A stretch of 47,222 bases of DNA from Actinomycetes bacterium (GTDB taxonomy: Bacteria; Actinomycetota; Actinomycetes; Actinomycetales; Actinomycetaceae), in assembly GCA_023389315.1 (NCBI GenBank), contig JAEWEQ010000050.1, forward strand, positions 1 to 47,222. Reading direction: 5' to 3'. Each line of letters begins with the position of its first letter. Position 1 is the stretch's first letter. The notes beneath the pieces are model-generated. The model was not told the origin of the DNA, did not search any database, and saw only the letters and a program-made list of their open reading frames with translations. Shown here in pieces: positions 15,386 to 22,785 of this stretch. The position numbers and the translations under genes are program-made.

Positions 15386-16159
15386 CTAGGCGGGACGCAC
15401 CGGCATGTGGGCACGAGCCCAATCGACCGATAACTCGCGCAAAACGTCCAACCCTTGGCCCGCGCCGAAACGGAACGCGCGCGCCACTTCTACGCGCGAA
15501 CCCGCGGGAAGTCGCGGGAAAATCTCGTTCGTCATGTCAACCAACCCCAGCGACTCGTCGTCGTGATCGTGGATGACGAGGACGGGGATGCGCAGAGGAT
15601 CAATCAGATCCTCGGGCTTGTTCATCGACAAGTCAATCAAAGTTTGGCGAGAAATTAGGAAAGCTTCCCGGGCGGAATCGTTGTCGTCGGGAACTCGCGC
15701 AACGCCCTCGTGCTCCAAATCATCCAACTGGGAGGGAGAAAAAATCCGGCTCCAATCGAAGGACAGCGGGCCCGAAATCATGCCCGTCAAAACCATCGTC
15801 ACCACCGGTTCAGGGCGAGCCTTCAAGGCAGGGATGGTGCCGAAAGAATGCGCGTGGATGAGCTGGCGGGCGAAACCCTGGTGCGCGAGCCAGGCGGAAA
15901 CAGAATGGAGGTCTTCGACCTCGCCGTCACTGGTGATGATGTCGTCGTCGGAGTCGCCGCACCCGGAAAAGTCGAACTCCAAAGTCGCGTAGCCGGCACC
16001 GCGATAGGCGGCGGCGAGGCGGTCGAAATGCTCCCCGGAATGGCGGTCCGCCATGAAAGAGTGAGCGAATATGACAGCAGCGTCGGTGGAATCCACCGGG
16101 TTGATGAACGTGCCGGCGAGCTGAACTCCGCGCGGCGTTGAAATCCTTACCTCTGTCAC
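15386..16159 (-). CDS. Alpha/beta hydrolase lacking an obvious catalytic His
   Basis: The 257-residue protein resembles small S33-type alpha/beta hydrolases. It has AAVIFAHSFMADRHSG (oxyanion region), EFDFSGCGDSD, the elbow HAHSFGTIPALKA (Ser in A-H-S-F-G) and the acid strand PVLVIHDHDDESLG. The position where relatives have HRF near the C-terminus reads ARAFRFGAGQG, with Phe for His. The triad may therefore be incomplete or His may be supplied elsewhere. The GTG start at 16159 is preceded by TAAGGT seven bases before, fitting a leaderless message. Its 3' side borders the gene remnant at 14955-15155. Substrate unknown. Confidence 0.78.
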   Translation of the reverse strand: MTEVRISTPRGVQLAGTFINPVDSTDAAVIFAHSFMADRHSGEHFDRLAAAYRGAGYATLEFDFSGCGDSDDDIITSDGEVEDLHSVSAWLAHQGFARQLIHAHSFGTIPALKARPEPVVTMVLTGMISGPLSFDWSRIFSPSQLDDLEHEGVARVPDDNDSAREAFLISRQTLIDLSMNKPEDLIDPLRIPVLVIHDHDDESLGLVDMTNEIFPRLPAGSRVEVARAFRFGAGQGLDVLRELSVDWARAHMPVRPA

Positions 16160-16325
16160 GGTTAATACCTTAGAGGATTTTGCCCGGCTTTGACACAGGT
16201 GGAAGTGGTTTTGGGGATAACCTCACCTGAATGTTGAGCGTGCGGGGGCGCGCGCGGGCGAAGGCCGCTAGGCTAATACCAGGTTCAGATACGAACGTAC
16301 TGCCTTTGAATTTGGGAGGTTCACA

Positions 16326-16688
16326 GTGGGAACTAAGTTCGGACTCATCGTCGGCGCCGGGTTGGGGTACTTCTTCGGTACTCGTGCCGGCCGCGAACGC
16401 TACGAACAGATCAAGCGTTCCGCCGCGCGTTTGCGCCAGTCGCCGGTAGTTTCCAAGCCGATGGATTCGGCTTCGGAGAAGATCGCGGATGCGGTGCGTC
16501 GCGGCGGGGAAGCCGCCACCGACAAGGTCGTTGGGATCGTGAAAGAACGCGTCTTTGGGCAAAGCACTCCGCGTGCCGAGTACGTCGACGTTGACGTGGT
16601 TGAGGTAGACGACTTCGAACCTCAACCCGCCCCCGGTGCTCCGGGGACGGCGTCAGCAGGGGCCGCGTCGGCGAACGCGCCCCGCTAG
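16326..16688 (+). CDS. YtxH-like small protein
   Basis: This 120-residue protein starts with a short glycine-rich hydrophobic segment (GLIVGAGLGYFFGTRAGRERYEQI), typical of YtxH/DUF883-like envelope-associated proteins. An amphipathic helical region rich in Ala, Lys and Arg follows, then an acidic Pro/Ala-rich tail (VDVDVVEVDDFEPQPAPGAPG). GTG at 16326 has GGGAGG six bases upstream, the best ribosome-binding site in this area. A strong terminator follows at 16748. Its biochemical role is unknown; stress or envelope association is inferred only from the family. Confidence 0.75.
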   Translation: MGTKFGLIVGAGLGYFFGTRAGRERYEQIKRSAARLRQSPVVSKPMDSASEKIADAVRRGGEAATDKVVGIVKERVFGQSTPRAEYVDVDVVEVDDFEPQPAPGAPGTASAGAASANAPR

Positions 16689-16747
16689 GTCGCCAGCGCG
16701 TTTGCGTTAGGAAGCGTTTGCCCAAGGAGCGTCGCTTTCCTGCATCG

Positions 16748-16779
16748 AAAACGAGGACGGGTTTTCCGTCCTCGTTTTT
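16748..16779 (+). terminator. Intrinsic terminator built from two box motifs
   Basis: AAAACGAGGACGG (16748-16760) pairs perfectly over 13 bp with CCGTCCTCGTTTT (16766-16778) around a 5-base loop, followed by more T. The hairpin is made of the box motif and its exact inverse. It terminates the YtxH-like gene. Confidence 0.85.
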
Positions 16780-16896
16780 GTTGCCCTGCGTGGCTGGATG
16801 TCGGGTTGGGGTGGGTGGTTGGGGTGCGTGGTTGGGGGAGGGGTGGGAGCGCGCGGCTGGGCGCGGAGTCGTGTCGTGTCCTTCCTTGGTACCTAC

Positions 16897-16956
16897 GGCA
16901 CGTCATCGCGTGAGTTTGCGTCTTCGTGAGGGCGTTTCGTGCGGCGCTGACGTGCC
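16897..16956 (+). repeat. 60-bp element (copy 10)
   Basis: Box variant GTGAGGGCG and right arm GCGCTGACGTGCC. It lies in the 444-bp gap between the YtxH-like and VIT1/CCC1 genes. The G-rich stretch before it (about 16803-16840) has four or more G-runs and could form a quadruplex. Confidence 0.87.
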
Positions 16957-16991
16957 TGTGCGGTGGGGCGGCGGAGAATGCGGCGGGGACT

Positions 16992-17055
16992 GCGGCTGGG
17001 AGGATGCGCGGCTGGGAGGATGCGCGGCTGGGAGGATGCGCGGCTGGGAGGATGC
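16992..17055 (+). repeat. Tandem 16-bp repeat
   Basis: Four identical units of GCGGCTGGGAGGATGC, plus a partial fifth, upstream of the VIT1/CCC1 gene. The unit contains GGGAGG but is far from the start codon. A variable-number repeat is likely. Confidence 0.88.
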
Positions 17056-17132
17056 GCGGCTTTGAAAACTGCCGCTACGTCCTCGTTAAAAATAAAGTTC
17101 GGGAGGACGGAAAATGAGGTTTCACTAACCTG

Positions 17133-18476
17133 GTGGACATCGCGCGTGAAATCGGTAGGTTGGCAACTGTGAACGACCACAGCAATCATGTCCCAAAGCC
17201 TGCTGATAACGAGGACGGTGCGCGGGTTCGCCCGGAACGCGACGCGGTTCGAGAGGCGGCGCATCCCGCGCCCACCGCCGAGCAAATCCGGCGTTGGCGG
17301 CGCTATCTCGCGGAGGAGCGGATGGAGCGGGAGACATATTTGGACCTCGCCAAGCGCCGCGGGGAGGAAGAGCGCGCCATCTTGGAGGCACTGGCCGACG
17401 CCGAATGTCGCCACGAAAAGTACTGGCTCGACCGGTTGGGCGAGCACGCTGAACCAGCTCCGCGGGCCCCAATCGGTGCCCGCACTCTGGCTCGATTGGC
17501 GCGCACGTTCGGGTCGATTTTCGTGTTAGCGCTCGCCCAGCGCGCGGAACAGCGGCAAGCTTACGACGAGGACGAAGACGCCACCGCGCAGATGGCAGCT
17601 GACGAACACATCCACGGTGAAGTGGTGCGCGGGTTGGCGGCGCGATCGCGTGAACGCATGTCGGGGATGTTCCGCGCCGGCGTTTTCGGCGCCAACGATG
17701 GGCTGGTTTCGAACCTGGCACTCACTCTCGGTATCGCGGCAACCGGCACTTCGCACGGGATGGTGGTGGCGGCGGGCACTGCCGGCTTGCTGGCGGGCGC
17801 GCTTTCAATGGCGGCCGGTGAGTACATTTCGGTCACTTCCCAGCGAGAACTTTTGGAAGCCTCCGACCCCGCTCCCAACACCGAGGCCGCGATCGCGCGT
17901 CTGGATGTCCACGCCAACGAGCTGGAGCTGGTTTTCCGGGCCCGCGGAGAGTCTGCGGAGCAGGCCGCCGCGCACGCGCAGGAGCTGTTAGCGGTCCTCG
18001 CTCGCTCCTCTGGTACGGCGCTACCCGCCCACCGGCACGTCATCGGCGCACAAAGTGGGGTCGCGAAGAGGGCAATCGACGGCGTTGACGTGCCGCAGCA
18101 GCTGGGTGCCGTTGACGTGCCGCAGGTGACGCAGGACGATAACGCAAAACGCGACGAGGACGGGGCACCCACCGAGGAAGAACGCCACGCCGAGATCGGG
18201 ACCGCCCTCGGCGCAGCAGGAAGCTCATTCGTGTTCTTTGCCTTCGGTGCGCTACTACCACTGCTGCCTTTCCTCGTTGGTCTGAGCGGGAGTGCCGGGA
18301 TGATCGTGGCCACCGCGGTGGTAGGCGTCGCCCTCATGATCACCGGTGGGATCGTGGGGATCCTCTCTGGAAAACCCCCAATGCTACGGGCGCTTCGACA
18401 ATTGGCCGTAGGATATGGAGCAGCGGCAGTTACCTATGCGCTCGGCCTGGCATTCGGAGCCAGCGGAGTCGGGTAG
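17133..18476 (+). CDS. VIT1/CCC1 transporter with N-terminal ferritin-like domain
   Basis: The 447-residue protein joins two modules. Residues about 45-175 are a ferritin/rubrerythrin-like helical domain with ERMERETYLDLAKRRGEEE, DAECRHEKYWL and DEHIHGEVVRGL, offering carboxylate and His metal ligands. The rest is a VIT1/CCC1 membrane domain with FGANDGLVSNLALTLG, SMAAGEYISV and C-terminal helices. It likely moves Fe2+ or Mn2+ across the membrane. Between the two halves of the membrane domain lies a disordered stretch containing a degenerate 60-bp-type element and another arm motif (VDVPQQLGAVDVPQ). The start may be GTG 17133 or GTG 17169 (VNDHSNH). The family is clear; the metal is inferred. 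Confidence 0.85.
   Translation: MDIAREIGRLATVNDHSNHVPKPADNEDGARVRPERDAVREAAHPAPTAEQIRRWRRYLAEERMERETYLDLAKRRGEEERAILEALADAECRHEKYWLDRLGEHAEPAPRAPIGARTLARLARTFGSIFVLALAQRAEQRQAYDEDEDATAQMAADEHIHGEVVRGLAARSRERMSGMFRAGVFGANDGLVSNLALTLGIAATGTSHGMVVAAGTAGLLAGALSMAAGEYISVTSQRELLEASDPAPNTEAAIARLDVHANELELVFRARGESAEQAAAHAQELLAVLARSSGTALPAHRHVIGAQSGVAKRAIDGVDVPQQLGAVDVPQVTQDDNAKRDEDGAPTEEERHAEIGTALGAAGSSFVFFAFGALLPLLPFLVGLSGSAGMIVATAVVGVALMITGGIVGILSGKPPMLRALRQLAVGYGAAAVTYALGLAFGASGVG
18034..18094 (+). repeat. Degenerate 61-bp element inside the VIT1/CCC1 gene
   Basis: The arms GGCACGTCATCGG and GCGTTGACGTGCC are intact, 61 bp end to end, with a diverged interior (TCGCGAAGAGGGC in place of the box). 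Translated as HRHVIGAQ...DGVDVPQ. A lone arm motif follows at 18114-18121. Confidence 0.8.
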
Positions 18477-18738
18477 GTAACCTCGGGAAAGCTCGCGGCC
18501 CAATCGGATAGCGAGCCCATCCGGCGTAACCAAAAATCGGCCCAATGGCCTGACTGGTGCAGCGGGCCGACCATAAAACTCGCTGGCCAGACTTGCCAAA
18601 GGACGGGAAAGCGCAGCGGGCCGACCGGTCAAAGCCCGACCGGCCCAACTGCCCGACCGCAAACCCCGCTGGCCAGGCCAACCGGCCCGACCGTCCTCGC
18701 GAAAATGAACCCACCCGGCGCAGAACTTAGGAGGCAAC
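18477..18738. other. Gap with short degenerate GGGCCGACC repeats
   Basis: The gap before the TRIC gene lacks a complete 60-bp element. It contains repeated GGGCCGACC/CGGCCCGACC words in both orientations (near 18560, 18617, 18637, 18652 and 18682), one box motif near 18690 and the AGGAGG of the next gene. No gene is seen. Confidence 0.5.
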
Positions 18739-19581
18739 GTGCTCGACACGCTCAACCAGAGCCTGCCTGACCTATTTCGCTTCATCGACCTCACCGGCGT
18801 GTTCCTAAACGGCATCATCGGGGGGCGTCTGGCGCGGCAAAAACGCTTCGACGCGGTGGGATTCGCCGTGCTCGCCATCATGTCGGCACTGGGTGGCGGC
18901 ATGGTGCGCGACACCCTCCTCCAAGCCGGCCCACCCGTAGCGCTCACCGACCCGTATTACCTGGGCACCGCCCTCGTCGGCGCGCTAATCGCGTTCCTGT
19001 GGAAACTGGATTCGCGACTCGCCACCCGCATGATCGTGGTCGCCGACGGAATCGTCCTGGGCACCTGGGCGGCCACCGGCGCGGGTAAAACTCTCGCCCT
19101 CGGATTCGGAATCATGCCCGCCATCATGCTGGGAATGATAACCGCGGTCGGCGGCGGCATGATCCGCGATGTCTCCGCCGGTAACGTGCCTATGGTGTTC
19201 GGCGGCAACAACCTCTACGCCACGCCCGCCGCCGTGGCCTCCGTGGTGATGGTGATTTTTTCCTTCCAAGACCTGCAAATGCTGGGGATGCTGGCCGCCA
19301 CCATCGTCGGATCGTCCTTCACCGTGGTCGCGCACTGGCGCAAATGGCAGCTGCCGACCAACGCTGACTGGACCTTGACGCTCACCTCCACGCAGCTGGC
19401 GCAACTGGTGCGCCACCGCGGCACCGGCTGGCGCCTCACCAAAGGCGACGTCAGCCGCTCCCTGCAAGAACAAATCCGCTCCGACGCGCGCGCTGCCGCC
19501 ATTGAGGAAGTGCGCGAAGAAGTCGCCGAACTTAAAGAAGAGATCCGCGACATCAAAGATCACGAGGACGGTCGGTCCTGA
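18739..19581 (+). CDS. TRIC-family (UPF0126) cation channel protein
   Basis: The 280-residue protein has seven membrane helices with the duplicated motifs GGGMVRD (about residue 53) and GGGMIRD (about 139). These mark bacterial trimeric intracellular cation (TRIC/YicG) channels, thought to conduct K+ or other monovalent cations. The C-terminal 65 residues are soluble and charged, with a predicted coiled coil (EEVREEVAELKEEIRDIK). GTG at 18739 has AGGAGG seven bases upstream. The end (DHEDGRS) is encoded by the box motif. The stop codon overlaps the next start (TGATG), so SRAP is translationally coupled. Confidence 0.85.
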   Translation: MLDTLNQSLPDLFRFIDLTGVFLNGIIGGRLARQKRFDAVGFAVLAIMSALGGGMVRDTLLQAGPPVALTDPYYLGTALVGALIAFLWKLDSRLATRMIVVADGIVLGTWAATGAGKTLALGFGIMPAIMLGMITAVGGGMIRDVSAGNVPMVFGGNNLYATPAAVASVVMVIFSFQDLQMLGMLAATIVGSSFTVVAHWRKWQLPTNADWTLTLTSTQLAQLVRHRGTGWRLTKGDVSRSLQEQIRSDARAAAIEEVREEVAELKEEIRDIKDHEDGRS

Positions 19582-20327
19582 TGTGCGGACGCTACGCCCT
19601 GTGGGCACAAACCAAAGACCTCCAGCACCTGTTCGAACTCGACCTGCTGGTGGATAGTTGGGACGGCAGTTGGAACGCCGCGCCCGGCCAAGCCCTGCCG
19701 GCAGTGTTCGAACGCTACGAAACGATCGCCCCGCCCTCGGAAAAATTCAGTGGCAAAAAACGAGTGCGGCGGCTACAAAAGTTGGAATGGGGGCTGGTTC
19801 CCTCATGGGCGAAACAGCCGCGCGGAATGATCAACGCCCGACTGGAAACGGTCGCCGAGAAGCCGAGTTTCGCGCAAAGCCTGCAGTACCGGCGCTGTTT
19901 GGTGCCCGCCAACGGCTACTACGAGTGGCAGCAACTGGACGGGCGTAAACAGCCGTATTTCTTTTCCCAAGCTCCCGGCGACCCGGTGATGGCGTTCGCG
20001 GGGATTTACGACGCGTGGCGCCAGGGAGGGCCCGCGGACAGCAGAGCCGACGGTGAGGTTGGGCCGTGGCGGCGCACGTTCGCGATCATCACGCAGGCGG
20101 CGCCCGACTCGCTGGGGCATATCCACGACCGCACGCCGGTGATAATCCCCGAATACATGTGGGATCGTTGGCTTGATCCGGCGGTGACCGAGCCGCGTGC
20201 GGTGCTGCGCATGATTGAAGCGATGGAGCGTATTCCGCTGGTGCCGCGGCCCGTGTCGAGGGCGGTCGGGTCGGTGCGCAACGACCGGCCGCAGTTGGTT
20301 GAGGAGGTCGACCTCGCGGGGGAGTAG
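19581..20327 (+). CDS. SOS response-associated peptidase family protein (SRAP; HMCES/YedK-like)
   Basis: The 248-residue protein begins MCGRYA. Cys2, exposed after Met removal, is the residue that cross-links to abasic sites in single-stranded DNA. The other conserved positions are present: NARLET (Asn), YYEWQ (Glu) and HDRTPVIIP (His). This gives a complete SRAP active site protecting or repairing abasic sites. The start overlaps the TRIC stop by one base. The downstream gap holds a T-rich stretch (20332-20390) without a clear hairpin. Confidence 0.93.
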   Translation: MCGRYALWAQTKDLQHLFELDLLVDSWDGSWNAAPGQALPAVFERYETIAPPSEKFSGKKRVRRLQKLEWGLVPSWAKQPRGMINARLETVAEKPSFAQSLQYRRCLVPANGYYEWQQLDGRKQPYFFSQAPGDPVMAFAGIYDAWRQGGPADSRADGEVGPWRRTFAIITQAAPDSLGHIHDRTPVIIPEYMWDRWLDPAVTEPRAVLRMIEAMERIPLVPRPVSRAVGSVRNDRPQLVEEVDLAGE

Positions 20328-20571
20328 CGCGCGGTTTTCCTTGAATCTGGGCGGGTTTTGCTTTTGTGGTTTTCGCTTTTGCGGGTTTTGATTCCTTGCT
20401 CTGCTGGTCTTGGGCGGTGCTCGTCTTCCATGGCTTCCCTGCTTCGATACCAAACTTTCTGCGGCGTTCCTGATCCGTTATCGAGGTCTCTGTAGGCGTT
20501 GCGCCCGTCTGTACGGTGTACCCGTCCTCGTGTTCCCGCCCTCGGCCTGGGGCCCTCCTCCCGTTCCCTCA

Positions 20572-20631
20572 GGCACGTCATCGCTTGAGTTTGGGATGTC
20601 GCGAGGGCGTTTCGTGCGGCGTTGACGTGCC
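20572..20631 (+). repeat. 60-bp element (copy 11)
   Basis: Left arm followed by GCTTGAGTTTGGG, box GCGAGGGCGTTTCGTGCGG, right arm GCGTTGACGTGCC. It lies in the 584-bp gap between SRAP and the HNH nuclease gene. A 26-bp tandem repeat follows directly. Confidence 0.9.
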
Positions 20632-20633
20632 TG

Positions 20634-20711
20634 TGCGGGTGGGCAGTGGGCGGAGGTGGTGCGGGTGGGCAGTGGGCGGAGATGGCCCGGGTGGGCAGTG
20701 GGCGGAGGTGG
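20634..20711 (+). repeat. Tandem 26-bp repeat in the right flank of an element
   Basis: Three near-identical 26-bp units beginning GTGCGGGTGGGCAGTGGGCG (20634, 20660, 20686), plus a partial fourth. They begin just after the right arm of copy 11, as at 5001. Confidence 0.88.
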
Positions 20712-20911
20712 TGCGGGTGACAGCAGATCGGGTTGCGCCAGCCGGGCAGGTGGCGGAGGTGGCAGTGGCGGTGCAGCTCGCAGGGGACGCAGCCGGAAAC
20801 ACAGGTACGCCCGCACCCCACACTGCCAACTTCCGCACCGTCCTCGCCCACCAAATTGTGGAAAACTGCCCGGGACTCGCAAGCACCTGCTTACTTTGGC
20901 ACAGTAGAAAC

Positions 20912-21613
20912 GTGCCTAAACTCCGCGCTGCCGACGTCCTCGCCCTCGCGCTCACTATCGTCGTGAGCGTCGCCGCGGTACTCATTTTGCTACCACAAGG
21001 GGTCGGCGGTCTTTGGGCGAAAAACACCATCGATGACGTGCCGGTATCGGACGTGCGCACCGCCCTCGCGAATATTGAAGTGCGCCAACGCAGCGACGCG
21101 CCAACCTACCGGCGTGACGAGTTCGGGCCTGCGTGGGCGGACGAGGATCGAAACGGATGCGACACGCGCAACGACATCCTCGGACGGGATCTGAAAAACG
21201 TGGAATTTCGGGACACTTACCCGGCACGCTGCATAGTCGACAGTGGATGGCTTGACGACCCGTACACCGGGGCCGGGCGGCCGTTTGCGCGCGGGGAGTT
21301 CAGTTCACCGCTGGTGCAAATCGACCACGTGGTGGCGCTCGCTGACGCTTGGCAGGCCGGGGCGTGGCGCTGGGATGTGGCGCAGCGGCAGGCGTTTGCG
21401 AACGACCCGGCGAATTTGCTCGCCGTGGACGGGCAGGCGAATCAGGATAAGGGGCATGCTACCGCGGATAAGTGGCTGCCAGAAAATAAGGATTATCGGT
21501 GCGCATACGTGGCACGGCAGGTGCGCGTGAAGGCGCGTTGGGGGTTGTCGGTCACGCAGGAGGAGTGGCAGGCGATCGTTGACGTGCTGGTGGGTTGCCC
21601 GGCGATGGGGTAG
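20912..21613 (+). CDS. Secreted HNH endonuclease (DUF1524/GmrSD C-terminal type)
   Basis: From the GTG at 20912 the product has about 233 residues. An N-terminal hydrophobic segment (ADVLALALTIVVSVAAVLILL) acts as signal anchor. The nuclease domain follows: QIDHVVALADAWQAGA (DHV, with metal/catalytic His), FANDPANLLAVDGQANQDKG (Asn) and ATADKWLPENKDYRC. This matches secreted actinobacterial HNH nucleases of the DUF1524 group, likely acting on extracellular DNA. The frame is open back to 20516, through a 60-bp element, but that part is not protein-like. The arm motif at 21035 encodes IDDVPV. A strong terminator follows. Confidence 0.83.
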   Translation: MPKLRAADVLALALTIVVSVAAVLILLPQGVGGLWAKNTIDDVPVSDVRTALANIEVRQRSDAPTYRRDEFGPAWADEDRNGCDTRNDILGRDLKNVEFRDTYPARCIVDSGWLDDPYTGAGRPFARGEFSSPLVQIDHVVALADAWQAGAWRWDVAQRQAFANDPANLLAVDGQANQDKGHATADKWLPENKDYRCAYVARQVRVKARWGLSVTQEEWQAIVDVLVGCPAMG

Positions 21614-21676
21614 TCGCGATCGGGGTGCGTTCGCTCAGTTTCGCGAGGACGTGGCGCAGCGTTGGTGAGCACGCCA

Positions 21677-21718
21677 CCGGCCCGGGATCATGTCCAAATC
21701 CCGGGCCGGCGAGTCTTT
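21677..21718 (+). terminator. Intrinsic terminator after the HNH gene
   Basis: CCGGCCCGGGAT (21677-21688) pairs perfectly with ATCCCGGGCCGG (21698-21709) over 12 bp, with a 9-base loop. CGAGTCTTTAACTT follows. Confidence 0.8.
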
Positions 21719-21724
21719 AACTTG

Positions 21725-21773
21725 GCAGCTTGTCGCAGGCTGGCTCCCGTTGTAGGGCCTGCGGCGATGCTGC
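21725..21773 (-). terminator. Weak hairpin after the DUF1540 gene
   Basis: GCAGC...GCAGGC pairs with GCCTGC...GCTGC with internal mismatches. On the minus strand it is followed by AAGTTAAAG. A possible terminator only. Confidence 0.3.
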
Positions 21774-21827
21774 CGTGGGATGGTGCGGCGAGCGGGCTTT
21801 GCGCGCCGCTTCCACGATTTTGAGGCG

Positions 21828-22094
21828 TTAGGCCACCTTGTAGGTCAGGCAGTCAGCCCCGTTGGCGCCGACCTTGACGGACTCGGCGCTGCATTCGAGG
21901 TTGTGGTTGAAGGTGCAGTCCGCGCGCTGGCAGGCACCAACCTGCGCGGCGGCGGTGTTTTCAGGGGCGCGCACGCCGATCTCGACGAAGGTTACGCAGC
22001 CTTTCTGGCCCATGGTCATGGCGAAGGCGTTGCAGCCGTCGTGGTTGAACGAGCAGTTGGTTGCGGCGCAGTTGTGTACGCGAGGCATTTCCAT
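21828..22094 (-). CDS. DUF1540 domain protein, two Cys-rich repeats
   Basis: This 88-residue protein contains two DUF1540-like units: HNCAATNCSFNHDGCNAF near the N-terminus and GACQRADCTFNHNLECSA near residue 55. A further Cys is present between them and another near the end. The Cys spacing suggests a small metal-binding fold, probably zinc; the role is unknown. ATG at 22094 has AAGGA six bases upstream. The upstream region has lower GC and carries the palindrome CGTAATTCATTACG, so the gene may have its own regulator. Confidence 0.83.
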   Translation of the reverse strand: MEMPRVHNCAATNCSFNHDGCNAFAMTMGQKGCVTFVEIGVRAPENTAAAQVGACQRADCTFNHNLECSAESVKVGANGADCLTYKVA

Positions 22095-22210
22095 TTTGGT
22101 TCCTTTCGGTGATGTTCTAAGTCTGGAGTTCGCGGCCGGGTTGGTTATCCGGCGGTGTTGATTTCACGTTATTACGAAAACGGACGAGTAAAAAGTGCGC
22201 AGCAATGTTT

Positions 22211-22224
22211 CGTAATTCATTACG
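22211..22224. promoter_or_regulatory. Palindrome upstream of the DUF1540 gene
   Basis: CGTAATTCATTACG is a perfect dyad (CGTAAT, TC, ATTACG) in an AT-richer stretch. Related half-sites occur nearby: TTATTACGAAA at about 22170 and TTTGTAATTCG at about 22460. It could be an operator; the regulator is unknown. Confidence 0.4.
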
Positions 22225-22366
22225 GTTGTAGGAGGGGTGGTTGTGCTGTTCCAGACCCTTTGCGTGGGCTCTTCACGGCTGCTGGTTTTTTCGCCTCTAT
22301 CCGGTGAAATCGTTGAGTTAGCGGGCTTTTGGGTGGTTGTGACCGACGACGCTCCTGCCCCTCAGC

Positions 22367-22426
22367 GGCACGTCATCGGCGAGTTTTTTCATTCGCGAGG
22401 ACGGTGAAACGCGTCGGTGACGTGCC
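22367..22426 (+). repeat. 60-bp element, diverged interior (copy 12)
   Basis: Arms GGCACGTC and GACGTGCC are exactly 60 bp apart end to end, with the box (GCGAGGACGGT) at offset 29. The rest differs: a T-run after GGCGAG, and AAACGCGTCGG before the right arm. It lies in the 691-bp gap between the DUF1540 and DUF559 genes. An AT-rich palindrome (GTATTTTTAAAAATAC) follows near 22480. Confidence 0.82.
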
Positions 22427-22583
22427 TTACGTTGGCGGGTGGTTTAGTCCCGAAGTGTTTTGTAATTCGCTAAATAGGTATTTTTAAAAATACTTAGGCT
22501 CCAATTACTTTACCGTCGCTGAGCGTCAGTCTTTTGTCCACCTGCTGGTTTCCTTGCCGCCTACCGCGCCGCCCTCGTTCTCC

Positions 22584-22643
22584 GGCACGTCATTGCCGCA
22601 CTTTCCGGCCTCCAAGGAGGCCAAAGTGCGGCAATGACGTGCC
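22584..22643. repeat. 60-bp element with a fully palindromic interior (copy 13)
   Basis: Outer arms GGCACGTCA and TGACGTGCC and the 60-bp length match the family. The interior is a continuous inverted repeat: GGCACGTCATTGCCGCACTT continues to GGCCTCC and pairs with GGAGGCC...GACGTGCC over about 28 bp, with a two-base bulge and a two-base loop. No box motif. It is 140 bp upstream of the DUF559 gene and could form a cruciform or stop transcription. Confidence 0.88.
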
Positions 22644-22785
22644 TCTGGGGAGAGAAGGGGGCGGGGTGCGCTAGCCATGCCCGAACCGCCTGGCGCGTTT
22701 TCCACAGATATGCGCTGCGCGTCCTAATCCACAGGTCACGGCCTACCCGTAAGTGCACGCCGGCGACAAGTGTCACCGTTGAGAC

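Noticed and set aside
15113..15433. 106-codon plus-strand gene
   Set aside because: Low complexity, overlaps both the hydrolase gene end and the minus-strand remnant, and has no ribosome-binding site.
20516..20911. N-terminal extension of the HNH nuclease gene
   Set aside because: The open frame runs through a 60-bp element and 26-bp repeats. The hydrophobic anchor begins only after the GTG at 20912.
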